Below are positions 35,449 through 45,714 of a DNA stretch of 64,000 bases, piece by piece. Made by a program: the position numbers and the translations under genes. Position 1 is the stretch's first letter. The number at the start of each line of letters is the position of its first letter. This DNA is from Trichocoleus sp. FACHB-40. GTDB taxonomy: Bacteria > Cyanobacteriota > Cyanobacteriia > Cyanobacteriales > FACHB-T130. The stretch lies in the NCBI RefSeq assembly GCF_014695915.1, contig NZ_JACJPF010000098.1:62001-126000 (forward strand), given 5' to 3'. The notes under the pieces were generated by a model. It saw only the letters and a list, made by a program, of their open reading frames with translations, did no database searches and had not been told where the DNA came from.

Positions 35449-37701
35449 TTATTTTTTTAGCGCGGTTGGCTGACCATCGGCGTATTTTGCTACTTGGTCG
35501 GAAACTTCTGGATTGTACAGGCGCAGGTAGTTCCAGTAGTTGCCAAACACGTTTTTGACGTAACCTTGGGTTTCTTCAAAGGGAATATTTTCCACAAATT
35601 CGTCTGGATCGCTGAAACTTCTTTCGCCCAGCCACTTCGATAGAATCGTGGAACCAGCATTGTAACTAGCGATCGCGTAGAGGGAATTATTCTTGTAGCG
35701 ATCGTGCATTTCATCCAAAGCCCAGGTGCCTAACTTGATATTGTCTTTGGGGTTGTCAAGTTTATATTGCTTAACTCCCATTTTTTCGGCAACCGATTTA
35801 CCTGTTGCTGGTATTATCTGCATCAAGCCCATAGCGCCAGAAGAAGAACGAATTTTTGGCTCAAACCTTGACTCTTGGCGGATTACAGAGAGGACGAGTA
35901 GGGGATTGAGTTGATGCTTGGAAGACCAAGTTTCAATAGTTTCGATATAAGGCAACGGATAGAGAGCTTGCCAGTAAGCCTTCTGTTGCCGTAAAGTTTC
36001 GTACTGGGCTTGTTCTTCAGGTGTTTCGCGGTCTTCCAGACTAGATATTTTAGAGATTCCTTGAAGGCGATCGCCTTTGGCGAGTCTGATTAAACCATCG
36101 GTAAATTGTTCTGCCACACTTGGCTTGATCCGGTTTTTGTATTCCGCTTGCCAGAGTGCCCAAGCATCTTTGTCTTGACCCAGCTGGTAAAGTTCTTGTA
36201 AAGTCGCAGAACCTACGGGTAGAACTGGTCGCTTGGCAGGCCAATTTACTTTAGGATCTAGCTTGCGTACTGTGGAAAAATCTCCCGCATCCCAGCCCAG
36301 ATGCACAGCAGACCGCCACGCATAGTAAGACTGTGGGTACTTAGTCACCACCTGCTCAAAAGCCTGTTTCGCCTCCTGCTGTTTTCCTAGCTTTTTAGCC
36401 CATTTACCTGACCAAAAGGTGGCTTGACGACCTAACTCGCTATCAGAATTTTCGGTGGCAATTTGTTTTGCCCATTTCCAGGCGCTTTGGTAATCTTTAG
36501 CTCTTGCCCTACTTTGAGCCATTTTCCAGCGATATTGTGCGGCTGCATCGGAATCGCCATATTTGGTTAGTAATGTTTGACGAGCTTCGGCGGCTCCCTC
36601 AGAACTTTTGAGACTATCCAAAACGGAAGCTTCTAATACCAGTGCTTCGCCAGCTCGATCGGGGAATTGATTAATAACTTGATCGAGATAAGGTACCGCT
36701 TCTATCGCGGGGCCCATTTTGGCAATTTGGATCAGAGCTGTGGCGGTTTCTTCGGCTTTGGGGAAGTCCTGCACCATTTGTTTATAGGCGCGGACTGCTT
36801 GTGGTCTTTTCTCGGCTAGCTGGAGTCCCCTAGCGGCGAGGTAGGCGTTCTTAGGCGTGCGGGGGGCATTAGCATAAGCGGCGCTAGCTTGACCGTATTT
36901 CCGGTTTCCCCAGTAGGCTAGAGCGATCGCTTCCCAGTCTTCCGGCTTGATCGCGTCCGGATAACCAACTAACTTGTCTAGCACGGAGGTAATGGAGGGT
37001 GTGTCAAAGGCGTATCTTGCCAGCAACAGCATCAATTCCGGCTGATTGGGATTTTCTTTGAGCAAAGACCGTGCTATTTCCAGGGTGCGAGGATGGCTCT
37101 CGAATTCCTCAATTGCTTGCTGCCAATATTCTTGATCCGTCTTTCCTAGTACATATAAAGCTTCAGCTGCCACGGGTTCTTTAGAATGGCGTGCCAACTC
37201 TTCCCAAGTTTGTTTGGCTTTACCTTTGTCGCCAGTAAGCTCGTAAGCTTGCGCTCGTTTGAGGAGAATATGTCCGGATAAAACCGGATATTGACGCTCT
37301 AGGGCTTTTAAGTGGGAGAGTGCCTTTTCACCTTGCTTTGCAGCAATCGCATCGCTAGCCAACAGATAACGGGCGCGACTGCGGTCGAGAGATAATTTTC
37401 CGTTAGCGATCGCTTCTAGTTGCGATGTCCGCTCTTCTGCTGGTAGCGATACTAAACGGGCAACAGCTGAGTCGTCATTTTCCCGCATTAACAAGCTGTT
37501 CTGCACTTGGAAAGGAACCCAAGTAACCAATCCCTCCAGCCAGCCGCTATACTTCTTGGGTAACATGGTTGTGCCAATCACCAAGGCACTTAATCCCGCA
37601 ACGGCAGCCAGGACGACTTGATTTTTCCTTCTTGATTGGTTGGCTCGCGAGAAAACCAGACGCGAGTTTTTCCGGGCAAAAATAGGACGTGACCTTCTCA
37701 T
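35449..37701 (-). CDS. Soluble-type lytic transglycosylase with TPR-like repeats (copy 1)
   Basis: A 750-residue exported protein. One hydrophobic N-terminal segment (VVLAAVAGLSALVIGTTML) is followed by about 500 residues of helical TPR-like repeats (for example EALYVLGKTDQEYWQQAIEEF) and a C-terminal SLT domain. The catalytic Glu is E610 in RQESRFEP. Other family motifs are GAMGLMQIIPATGK and YAIASYNAG. It cleaves peptidoglycan glycan strands with 1,6-anhydro product formation. The paralogue at 38702-40909 has the same layout throughout. It is followed on its 5' side by a decayed pepA. Confidence 0.9.
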   Translation of the reverse strand: MRRSRPIFARKNSRLVFSRANQSRRKNQVVLAAVAGLSALVIGTTMLPKKYSGWLEGLVTWVPFQVQNSLLMRENDDSAVARLVSLPAEERTSQLEAIANGKLSLDRSRARYLLASDAIAAKQGEKALSHLKALERQYPVLSGHILLKRAQAYELTGDKGKAKQTWEELARHSKEPVAAEALYVLGKTDQEYWQQAIEEFESHPRTLEIARSLLKENPNQPELMLLLARYAFDTPSITSVLDKLVGYPDAIKPEDWEAIALAYWGNRKYGQASAAYANAPRTPKNAYLAARGLQLAEKRPQAVRAYKQMVQDFPKAEETATALIQIAKMGPAIEAVPYLDQVINQFPDRAGEALVLEASVLDSLKSSEGAAEARQTLLTKYGDSDAAAQYRWKMAQSRARAKDYQSAWKWAKQIATENSDSELGRQATFWSGKWAKKLGKQQEAKQAFEQVVTKYPQSYYAWRSAVHLGWDAGDFSTVRKLDPKVNWPAKRPVLPVGSATLQELYQLGQDKDAWALWQAEYKNRIKPSVAEQFTDGLIRLAKGDRLQGISKISSLEDRETPEEQAQYETLRQQKAYWQALYPLPYIETIETWSSKHQLNPLLVLSVIRQESRFEPKIRSSSGAMGLMQIIPATGKSVAEKMGVKQYKLDNPKDNIKLGTWALDEMHDRYKNNSLYAIASYNAGSTILSKWLGERSFSDPDEFVENIPFEETQGYVKNVFGNYWNYLRLYNPEVSDQVAKYADGQPTALKK

Positions 37702-37867
37702 ATAACCTCCGTGCGACGGACATCCATCTCTCTTTTCTGGGATTCGGTGGTTGTTAGTGCTATCCCTTTGTCAAGCTTTGAACCAGTCCTCGTACCTCCA
37801 AGGTGAGCCTTTTTGCGATTATGCGATCGCTGACTAACACTCACAAATATCCTTGATTAACAAAACG

Positions 37868-38310
37868 CTGAAATTTAACGCTACTGCTCCGCCGCGTTTG
37901 ATTTTTCTTGGGAGATGCCCTAGCAATTGGATTGTAAAAAAAGGCGGTGGAATTGACCGGAAATGTGACACAGCTGCCTGAAAACCTCACTAGTACCTTG
38001 CAGGAACTGATTCCAGAAACTAAATTGAAAGCCCAACAAGTCCGCAATGCCATAATGCGGCTGGGTGTCGATAGCCCTATTCGCAAAATCATCCTGTGGA
38101 TTGGAAAAACCTCAGACTCTGAATAAGAATAGCTTGTGCTTGCCTCAGCAGTTTTTTATGCACAATCAGCCAAAAAACACAAGTGCAGAACGCTGTAAAT
38201 TAGCTGGCAAATGTGAATTAATGACCTCTGTGCTAAGGCTGCTGGCACATAGCCGAAGGCATGGAACACTCTTTAAACCAGGATAATCGATTTAAGTGAG
38301 AAACCGATTA
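37868..38310 (+). pseudogene. Decayed 5' part of a pepA (leucyl aminopeptidase) gene
   Basis: The plus strand keeps the PepA N-terminal pattern: a degenerate start (CTG where the intact gene has ATG), PPRL, then ELTGNVTQLPENLTSTLQEL and DSPIRKIILWIGK, aligning with [20 protein letters not shown] and [14 protein letters not shown] of the intact pepA. A frameshift and a stop occur near 37900-37935 and another stop at 38124. Similarity is visible again at about 38240-38310 (GGATAATCGATTTAAGTGAG against GGATAATCGGTTTAAGTCTG). The catalytic domain is gone. It sits 166 bp from its neighbour transglycosylase, as the intact pair does. Confidence 0.75.
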
Positions 38311-38642
38311 CAAAACATTGCATTAAGCTGCTCTAGGCAAAATATTGGTAACAAGCCTCTGTCAAAAGTGGTGTCCTCCTAAATTTCTTGTTAAAAAAAA
38401 TTAAGACTAACAGTTTTTGCCAGAATCGATAAATTACCACAGATTAAAATCTATGGTTAAGTGATGTGTGACTTTTAAGAAAGTGTCATGCTGTAGGCAA
38501 ACAATACTGTACGGTTAAGGGCTGATCCCTCTAGCTTCGCGATGGATGCACCTGTACTCTATGAAAATGAGGGTGACACTTCTAAAAGCCCCTTTTTAAA
38601 CCTTATTGGGGAGCTTGGAGGTTCACAACACTAACCGAAAAA

Positions 38643-38669
38643 TAGGGACATGGTATTACCATGTCCCTA
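38643..38669. repeat. 27-bp palindrome, second copy of the 1682-1710 family
   Basis: TAGGGACATGGTA and TACCATGTCCCTA around a central T. It lies just after the stop codon of transglycosylase copy 2, in a stretch (38311-38701) that otherwise shows nothing recognisable, and could help end that transcript. Confidence 0.75.
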
Positions 38670-38701
38670 CATTTGCCCTTGAATTTTTTATCTTTAATTG
38701 T

Positions 38702-40909
38702 TTAGCGCAGTATCTGAACGCCTGAGTGTTTTTCTACTAACTTAGAAACTTCTGGATTATACAACCTCAGATAATTCCAATAGTTACCAAAAACTTGTCT
38801 GACATAACCCTTTGTTTCATCAAAAGGTATTTCTTCGACAAATTCATCTGGATCGATAGATCCTTTTTGCTTAAGCCATTTCGAGACATTACCAGGGCCT
38901 GCATTGTAACTAGCAACGGCTAACATGGAGTTGTTGTTATATTCCTTGTGGGTAAAGTCAAGAAACCAAGTTCCCAATTTTACGTTATCGTTGGGATTTT
39001 CCGTATTAAATTGCTTAATTCCAATTTTTTCGGCAACCCACTTACCTGTTCCTGGCATCACTTGCATTAAACCAACGGCACCAGCAACAGAACGGATTTT
39101 ACTTTCAAACCGCGACTCCTGACGAATTAAAGCTGTTACGAGTAGAGGATTGAGCTGACGCTGTTGCGACCAGCTTTCGATAATTTCCAGATATGGGAAA
39201 GGATAGAGACTGTGCCAGTAAACGGGTTGTTGCCTGAAAGCTTTGTATTCCTCTAGTTCGGCGGGTGTTTCACGGTCTTCGAGAGTAGAAATATAAGAGA
39301 TTCCCTTCAGGTAGTTGCCTAATCCTAGCTGCATGATGCCTTCAGTAAATTGTTCGGCAACGGTGGGCTGCATTCGGTTTTGGAATTCGGCTTGCCAAAG
39401 CATCCAAGCATCCCGGTGTTGACCTAGCTGGTACAACTCTTTTAACTTTTCGGAGCCAGCAGGTAGGACTGGGTGTTCGATGGGTCGCACTACTTGCGGG
39501 GACAACTGACGCACGGTGGTAAAGTCTCCCACATCCCAGCCTAATAAGACGGCAGAACGCCACGCATAGTAGGATTGGGGATACTTAGCTAGTACGTGTT
39601 CAAAAGCTGCTTTCGCTTCCTGCTGTTTCCCCAACTTAGTTGCCCATTTGCCGACCCAAAAGCCAGCTCTGGGAGCCAAAATGTTATCGGGATTGTTGAT
39701 TGTGATCGGTTGCGCCCATTTCCAGGCTTCCCGGAAATCTCCTAGCTGTGCCTGTTGTTGAGCTACTTTCCACCGATATTCTGCGGCTATGTCGGAACTG
39801 GCATATTTAGTTAGCATCAATTGCCTCGCGTCGGAGGCTGATTGAGAGCTTCCCAGTTGTTCGAGGATTTTGGACTTGGCTAGGAGTGCTTCACCTGCTT
39901 CGTCGGGAAAGTTGTTGATAACGCGATCTAGGTAGGGTAATGCTTCTAGGGGTTTGACTAATTCTGCCAAACGCCGCAAGCCGAGTCCGGTTTCATCGGC
40001 ATCGGGAAATTTAGAGATTAAGGATGAGTAGGCAATTCTGGCTTCTGGTGTTTTGGCGGAAATTTGTAGCCCTCTGGCGGTGCGATAAGCGTTACGGGCC
40101 GTTTGGGGTGCGCGAGCATAGGCGATGCTGGCTTTTTCATAACTGCGGTTTTCCCAGTAGTTAAATGCGATCGCTTCCCAATCTTCGGGTTTTAGCAGGG
40201 TTGTGCCTTGTTTCTTGGCAGCAGCATCCAGGGTAACTAGCCGATCTTGTACGGCAAAAATTCCCGGCTCCTTCCCAGCGTATTTTACTAGCATTAAGAG
40301 CAACTGCGGCTGATTAGGATTTTTGCTCAACCTAGTACGCACAATTTCCAGGGTGCGGGGATGGCTGGGGAAGGATGCGATCGCACTGTCCCAATATTTC
40401 GGATTCTTTTTACCCAACACATACAGTGCTTCGGCTGCTGCTGGTGAGTCGGGATACTGTTTGACTAAATTCTGCCTAGTCGTCTGCGCTTGAGTGTCAC
40501 CAGCAACTTCGTAAGCTTGAGCGCGTTTTAGGGCAATATAGGGTGCCATAACTGGATAGTCTGACTCTAATCCTTCCAGCAGCTTGAGCGCCTTTTTCCC
40601 TTGCTTAGAGCCAATCAAATCGCTAGCCAAAAGATAACGAGCGCGGTTACGCTCTATAGATTGATTGCTGGAGGCGATCGCTTCGAGTTGTGCTTCCCGC
40701 TGCGCCGTCGGGAGCGACGCTAATGGCAAAACCGAAGGAGCAGATTGGCTCCCCTGATTCTGGCTTGACTGCTCCTGAGGCTGAATATTAACCATCAATT
40801 TCCCTAACAAACTGGTCAATTGTGGTACTGACAGAGTTGCCCCAGCTACCAAGGCAAGTAACCCTGCCCCTACAGCCAGAGAAATTTGGGTTTTCCGCTG
40901 CTTCAACAT
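38702..40909 (-). CDS. Soluble-type lytic transglycosylase with TPR-like repeats (copy 2)
   Basis: A 735-residue paralogue of the protein at 35449-37701, collinear over its whole length. The N-terminal helix is ISLAVGAGLLALVAGATL. A TPR-like region follows with the same landmarks (YLLASDLIGSKQGKKALKLL, NPNQPQLLLMLVKYAG). The SLT domain has catalytic E598 (RQESRFES), GAVGLMQVMPGTGK and LAVASYNAGPG. Compared with copy 1, the N-terminus lacks the basic RRSRPIFARKNSR stretch and has a Gln/Ser-rich spacer. It is divergent from intact pepA, 196 bp away. Confidence 0.9.
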   Translation of the reverse strand: MLKQRKTQISLAVGAGLLALVAGATLSVPQLTSLLGKLMVNIQPQEQSSQNQGSQSAPSVLPLASLPTAQREAQLEAIASSNQSIERNRARYLLASDLIGSKQGKKALKLLEGLESDYPVMAPYIALKRAQAYEVAGDTQAQTTRQNLVKQYPDSPAAAEALYVLGKKNPKYWDSAIASFPSHPRTLEIVRTRLSKNPNQPQLLLMLVKYAGKEPGIFAVQDRLVTLDAAAKKQGTTLLKPEDWEAIAFNYWENRSYEKASIAYARAPQTARNAYRTARGLQISAKTPEARIAYSSLISKFPDADETGLGLRRLAELVKPLEALPYLDRVINNFPDEAGEALLAKSKILEQLGSSQSASDARQLMLTKYASSDIAAEYRWKVAQQQAQLGDFREAWKWAQPITINNPDNILAPRAGFWVGKWATKLGKQQEAKAAFEHVLAKYPQSYYAWRSAVLLGWDVGDFTTVRQLSPQVVRPIEHPVLPAGSEKLKELYQLGQHRDAWMLWQAEFQNRMQPTVAEQFTEGIMQLGLGNYLKGISYISTLEDRETPAELEEYKAFRQQPVYWHSLYPFPYLEIIESWSQQRQLNPLLVTALIRQESRFESKIRSVAGAVGLMQVMPGTGKWVAEKIGIKQFNTENPNDNVKLGTWFLDFTHKEYNNNSMLAVASYNAGPGNVSKWLKQKGSIDPDEFVEEIPFDETKGYVRQVFGNYWNYLRLYNPEVSKLVEKHSGVQILR

Positions 40910-41105
40910 CGCTTCTTTTCCGCCACGTCTGAATCAAATTCCCTGAGACTCTAGCATTTTAATCAAAGTTTCCGAGTTAGCTGATACTCTGGCGAAAAAT
41001 TAGCTGACTTGGGGCAACCCTGTAAGGGAACGTTACAAAAACCTGGCTTTTGATTTTGATCGATACTGGTAACTAATACAGGTAAACAATCAGCAGAACA
41101 CAGGA

Positions 41106-42578
41106 ATGGAATTTCGATCGACTGATACGCCACGTTTGGACTGGTCTGGGGATGCCCTCGCTGTTGGGCTATTTGAGGATGGATTGGAGATAACTGGCGA
41201 TTTGGCGGCGCTGGATGAAAAACTCGCCGGGACTATCAAGGAATTGATTGAAGAGACGGAATTTAAGGGAAAAGAAGGCAGTAGCGCTGTAACTCGCGTT
41301 GGTGGAAGTAGCCCTATCCGCAAAATTATGTTGGTGGGATTGGGTAAACCAGAGGCTTTGAAGCTGGAAACTTGGCGGCGGGCTGCTGCTGTTGTTGCCC
41401 GGTTAGCGAGAAAGGAAAAGTGCAAAACTCTGGGGGTTAGTCTGCCAGTGTGGAATCAGGATGCAGAGGCGAGTGCGAGTGCGATCGCGCAAGGCATCCT
41501 CTTAGCTTTACATAAGGATAATCGGTTTAAGTCTGAACCGGAAGACAAAGATGTGCAGCTAGAACGTGTTGATTTACTCTCGTTGCCCGGTCAAGAGTCG
41601 GCAATTAATCGCGCTAAAGCGATCGCTGATGGCGTGATTCTGGCGCGGGAACTGGTCGCAGCACCAGCGAATGAGTGTACGCCGATAACTATGGCCGAAA
41701 CTGCACAAGCGATCGCAGCAGAACACGGTCTACAATTAGAAATTCTGGAACAACAAGAGTGCGAACAGCTTGGCATGGGGGCATTTTTAGCTGTTGCTAA
41801 AGCTTCTGATATGCCCCCCAAGTTCATCCACCTCACCTACAAACCAGAAGGAACGCCCCGCCGGAAATTGGCAATTGTCGGCAAAGGTCTTACCTTCGAT
41901 TCTGGTGGTCTTAACATTAAAGGTGCTGGCAGCGGCATCGAGACTATGAAGATGGATATGGGTGGTGGTGCCGCCACGCTTGGCGCTGCTAAGGCTATCG
42001 GTCAGTTGAAGCCAGATGTGGAAGTCCACTTTATCTCTGCTGTGACTGAGAATATGATTAGCGGTCACGCTATGCACCCAGGCGATGTCCTCAAAGCTTC
42101 CAACGGCAAAACGATTGAAGTTAACAATACCGATGCCGAAGGTCGATTGACTTTGGCGGATGCACTGGTATTTACGGAAAAATTGGGCGTTGACGCTATT
42201 GTTGACTTAGCTACACTTACAGGTGCCTGCGTAATTGCACTGGGCGACGATATTGCTGGGTTGTGGAGTCCAGACGATGCAGTTGCCAACGAGTTGCTGA
42301 AGGCTTCGGAAATGGCTGGGGAAAAGCTGTGGCGGATGCCTATGGAAGAGAAATACTTTGAAGGACTCAAGTCGCAGATTGCCGATATGAAGAATACTGG
42401 CCCTCGTCCAGGTGGTTCGATTACTGCGGCTTTATTCCTGAAGGAGTTCGTCAAGGAAACGGCTTGGGCGCACTTAGACATTGCCGGCCCGGTTTGGGCG
42501 GATAAGGAAAACGGCGTTAACAATGCTGGTGCTACGGGTTACGGCGTTCGTACTTTGGTGAACTGGGTACTGAACTAG
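41106..42578 (+). CDS. pepA: Leucyl aminopeptidase (M17)
   Basis: A 490-residue cytosolic metallo-aminopeptidase of usual length. The N-terminal macro-like domain (residues 1-160) precedes the catalytic domain. The metal and catalytic residues lie in [27 protein letters not shown] and the family signature NTDAEGRL at residues 341-348. The C-terminal [12 protein letters not shown] is typical. It removes N-terminal residues from peptides and could recycle peptides. Its 5' end exists as a pseudogene copy at 37868-38310. Confidence 0.95.
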   Translation: MEFRSTDTPRLDWSGDALAVGLFEDGLEITGDLAALDEKLAGTIKELIEETEFKGKEGSSAVTRVGGSSPIRKIMLVGLGKPEALKLETWRRAAAVVARLARKEKCKTLGVSLPVWNQDAEASASAIAQGILLALHKDNRFKSEPEDKDVQLERVDLLSLPGQESAINRAKAIADGVILARELVAAPANECTPITMAETAQAIAAEHGLQLEILEQQECEQLGMGAFLAVAKASDMPPKFIHLTYKPEGTPRRKLAIVGKGLTFDSGGLNIKGAGSGIETMKMDMGGGAATLGAAKAIGQLKPDVEVHFISAVTENMISGHAMHPGDVLKASNGKTIEVNNTDAEGRLTLADALVFTEKLGVDAIVDLATLTGACVIALGDDIAGLWSPDDAVANELLKASEMAGEKLWRMPMEEKYFEGLKSQIADMKNTGPRPGGSITAALFLKEFVKETAWAHLDIAGPVWADKENGVNNAGATGYGVRTLVNWVLN

Positions 42579-43312
42579 GGATTGGGGATTGGGGATTGGG
42601 AAAGAGGCAGAATTGCCTGTTTTCAATTCTTAATCCCCAATTTTGAAGGTATTATTACTCAATCTCGTAGTAAATGCTAAATCCCCACAAGGCGATCGCT
42701 TTTGCTCCCTTCGACTGATGATTCTACTGAGGTAGCACTTTAGCCTGAATATAGTTGTACCTTGTAGTGGTGTAATTCTACCATTTCGGAGGCAAGGATG
42801 TTAGAGCGGGAAACTCTCGCCAATAGCCAGTTTTAAAAATCCAATTGGACTTACTCTAGGTTTATTAAAAATTTACAATATCAACCAAAATAGCTGCAAA
42901 TTTAAAGATTATATAAAATTACTAATCTTTAATAGCAAAAATATGATGTATTGAGTATTATGCCTAAATCAACTGCGATCGCATTCTGCGTTTAAACCCC
43001 TAGTAATATACTAAGCATATTTACGCATTGCCTGAGCTGAATAGCTACTACAGAGGGATAAGTTTTCGCAAGGGCTTTGTAAGAGCGATCGCCAGTAAAG
43101 TTCCTCTCGCAACGACGCAAAACTTAAATCGTTTTAGGATAATACCCAGAGCCAAAGCTAAGGGAATCGAATCGAGGTTCAATAGGAAAAACCACTAGCT
43201 GTAGTGTAGGTAAAAATTAGTTACTGCCTAGTTTTCCAGTTTGGTTTATACCAGAACCTAAAAATATACCGCCGTAATATGGCATCTACCACTAGCACCA
43301 CAGGTGAAAATA
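42579..43312. other. Intergenic region with GGGGATT repeat
   Basis: About 730 bp. It opens with tandem GGGATTG units (42578-42600). The rest is AT-rich, with two HIP1 sites and no reliable coding frame. The part near 42880-42960 is strongly AT-rich and may hold the promoter of the polysaccharide genes. Confidence 0.4.
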
Positions 43313-44302
43313 ATGGTTGACTTTACCGTAGCTATTCGAGCGTATAACGCCCAAAAACGCCTCCCAGATGTTTTAGAGAGATTGCGATCGCAAATTAATA
43401 CAGAGCAGATAAACTGGGAAATTGTAATTGTTGACAATAACAGCACTGACAACACAGCCCAGATTATTCAAGAATATCAAGCAAATTGGCCTAAAGATTA
43501 TCCCCTCAGATATTACCTTGAACCTGAGCAAGGAGCAGCAGTTGCACGACAACGCACAATAAAAGAAGCCAAAGGCACCTTTATAGGTTTTATTGATGAT
43601 GATAATTTGCCGACTCCCAACTGGGTTGCAGCAGCTTATTCCTTCGGGATAGCGCATCCAAACGCCGGAGCTTATGGAAGTGAAATTCGCGGAGAATTTG
43701 AAGCCGCTCCGCCAGAAAACTTCAACAAAATAGCTCCAATTATGGCTATCGTAGATCGTGGTGACAAACCATTCCGCTATGACCGTGTACTTCCCCCTGG
43801 TGCCGGAATGGTGATTCGCAAACAAGCCTGGTTAGAAAGTGTTCCTAATCGTCTGTTTCTAAAAGGGCCAGTTGGTACATCTTTAACAGTAAAAAGTGAA
43901 GACATAGAAGCACTTTCATACCTGAAGCGGCAAGGTTGGGAAATTTGGCATAATCCGGAAATGTGCATTTACCATCAAATACCAAAATGGCGTTTAGAAA
44001 GACAATATTTGATGGATTTGTGTCGGGGCGCTGGTATTGGTCGGCACCATATTCGGATGATCGCCTTTAAACCTTGGCAAAGGCCCTTGATTATCCCCTT
44101 CTACATAGCAAGCGACCTCCGCAAAGTAATTCTCCACTTCATCAAAAATTACCGCATTCTCAATACCGATAACATTGCAGCTTGCGAAATGCAGCTATTT
44201 TTAAGTACGCTTTTCAGCCCTTTGTATATTTGGAAACAGCATTATTTAGCTTCTCAGTCTCCAGTTGTCGAAAAAAAACAGCCAAATTTGAGCCATTGCT
44301 AA
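43313..44302 (+). CDS. GT2 glycosyltransferase, HpsE-like
   Basis: A 329-residue family 2 glycosyltransferase with a GT-A fold. The N-terminus is VDFTVAIRAYNAQKRLPDVL, followed by IVIVDNNSTDNTA and the metal-binding GFIDDDNLP (DxD). The acceptor side contains RVLPPGAGMVIRK and the catalytic-side motif KSEDIEALSYL. The sequence strongly recalls HpsE of hormogonium polysaccharide synthesis, so a role in an extracellular polysaccharide is likely. The ATG at 43313 is preferred to the GTG three codons upstream. Confidence 0.82.
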   Translation: MVDFTVAIRAYNAQKRLPDVLERLRSQINTEQINWEIVIVDNNSTDNTAQIIQEYQANWPKDYPLRYYLEPEQGAAVARQRTIKEAKGTFIGFIDDDNLPTPNWVAAAYSFGIAHPNAGAYGSEIRGEFEAAPPENFNKIAPIMAIVDRGDKPFRYDRVLPPGAGMVIRKQAWLESVPNRLFLKGPVGTSLTVKSEDIEALSYLKRQGWEIWHNPEMCIYHQIPKWRLERQYLMDLCRGAGIGRHHIRMIAFKPWQRPLIIPFYIASDLRKVILHFIKNYRILNTDNIAACEMQLFLSTLFSPLYIWKQHYLASQSPVVEKKQPNLSHC

Positions 44303-44449
44303 TAAATAAAAGTAGCGCAAAATCCAATTGATAGGAACCTGAAAGCGAAAACACCTGACGAGTCGCCTTGTACAGAGAAAGGAAGCCTGCTAGTCACGAC
44401 ATTATTTGTATAGCCCCAGGCAACAAAGCCTGCGAAGGGTAACTAAGTA

Positions 44450-45631
44450 ATGAAAAAAATCATCATGTATCGGGATAAACTGCTTCCTTACTCGGAAACC
44501 TTTATCCCAACTCAAGTAGAAAGTCTTTCATCCTATACAGGATTCTACGTTGGTACTTCACGAACTCCGGAATCTAAATTCCTTATTCCCCAGGAAAGAA
44601 GCATCACACTCAGCGATTTAGTCTCGCGTCCGGGGATTTGGAAAACCGCTTTTAAAATAGGTGGCATTGTTCATCCTAAATGGTTTAAGTTTATGCAAGA
44701 TTTATCTCCTTGCATAATGCACGCTCACTTTGGCCTTGACGGAATTTGGGGACTCTTGTTAGCTGAAAAGTTGGGGATTCCTCTGCTGGTAACTTTTCGG
44801 GGAAACGACATCACAGGAATGCAAGCCAGTGAAATCAAGCAAGGGCGTGTGCAAATGCTTGATTTCTTTTTTAAGCGAGGTCAGTTTTACAGAGATTTTT
44901 ACGTAAGCAAACGCCAGCAGCTATTTAAAGAAGCTCGGTATTGCATTGCTGTCTCTGATTTTATCCGTTCCCAATTAATAGAAAAAGGATGTCCGCCAGA
45001 AAAAGCTGTAGTCCTCTATACTGGGGTGAATGTTGATAAATTCACCCCAGATCCTAACGTGGTGCGTGAGCCAATAGTGCTATTTGTGGGGCGGCTGGTG
45101 GAAAAAAAGGGTTGCGAATATCTCATCCGGGCCATGTCGCAGGTGCAGGCAATAATGCCTGAAGTCGAGTTAGTAATGATTGGAGATGGTTCACTGCGTT
45201 CCACTTTGGAAGAACTAGCTAAAAGTTCCTTAAAACGTTACAGTTTTTTAGGATCGCGATCGCACGACGTTGTTAAAGAGTGGATGAATCGAGCTTTTTT
45301 GCTCTGTGCGCCTAGCATCACAGCTACCACAGGAGATTCTGAAGGCTTACCTAATGTTGTTAATGAAGCCGCAGCAATGGGTTTACCTGTTGTCGCTTCT
45401 ATTCATGCTGGTATCCCAGAAGCTGTAGTTCATGGAGAAACGGGTTTCTTAGTGCCAGAAAAAGATTGGGAAGCTATGGCTAAACATATCTTAACTCTGC
45501 TAGGCGATTCCTCCTTGAGAAACCGTTTTGCTATGGCTGGGCGCAACCGCGTAGAACAAGAGTTTAATTTAAAACGCAATACAGAAAAGTTAGAAAAAAT
45601 TTACAATGGCATTCTGGCTGAATTCTGCTAA
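44450..45631 (+). CDS. GT4 family glycosyltransferase
   Basis: A 393-residue GT-B enzyme. The N-terminal domain contains YSETFIPTQVESL and IMHAHFGLDGIWG. The C-terminal domain has VLFVGRLVEKKGCEYLI and GDGSLRSTLEEL, with the donor-binding E-x7-E as SEGLPNVVNEAAAMGLPVV. It should transfer a sugar from a nucleotide donor with retention. It lies 147 bp after the HpsE-like gene, in the same direction, and probably works on the same glycan. Confidence 0.9.
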   Translation: MKKIIMYRDKLLPYSETFIPTQVESLSSYTGFYVGTSRTPESKFLIPQERSITLSDLVSRPGIWKTAFKIGGIVHPKWFKFMQDLSPCIMHAHFGLDGIWGLLLAEKLGIPLLVTFRGNDITGMQASEIKQGRVQMLDFFFKRGQFYRDFYVSKRQQLFKEARYCIAVSDFIRSQLIEKGCPPEKAVVLYTGVNVDKFTPDPNVVREPIVLFVGRLVEKKGCEYLIRAMSQVQAIMPEVELVMIGDGSLRSTLEELAKSSLKRYSFLGSRSHDVVKEWMNRAFLLCAPSITATTGDSEGLPNVVNEAAAMGLPVVASIHAGIPEAVVHGETGFLVPEKDWEAMAKHILTLLGDSSLRNRFAMAGRNRVEQEFNLKRNTEKLEKIYNGILAEFC

Positions 45632-45714
45632 AACTGTGAAATGTTCATGGTGACGGCGTTCAAGCGTGTCAAACTAGACGATGACATCTACTGCGATCGC
45701 AAAGGGGTAACTTA

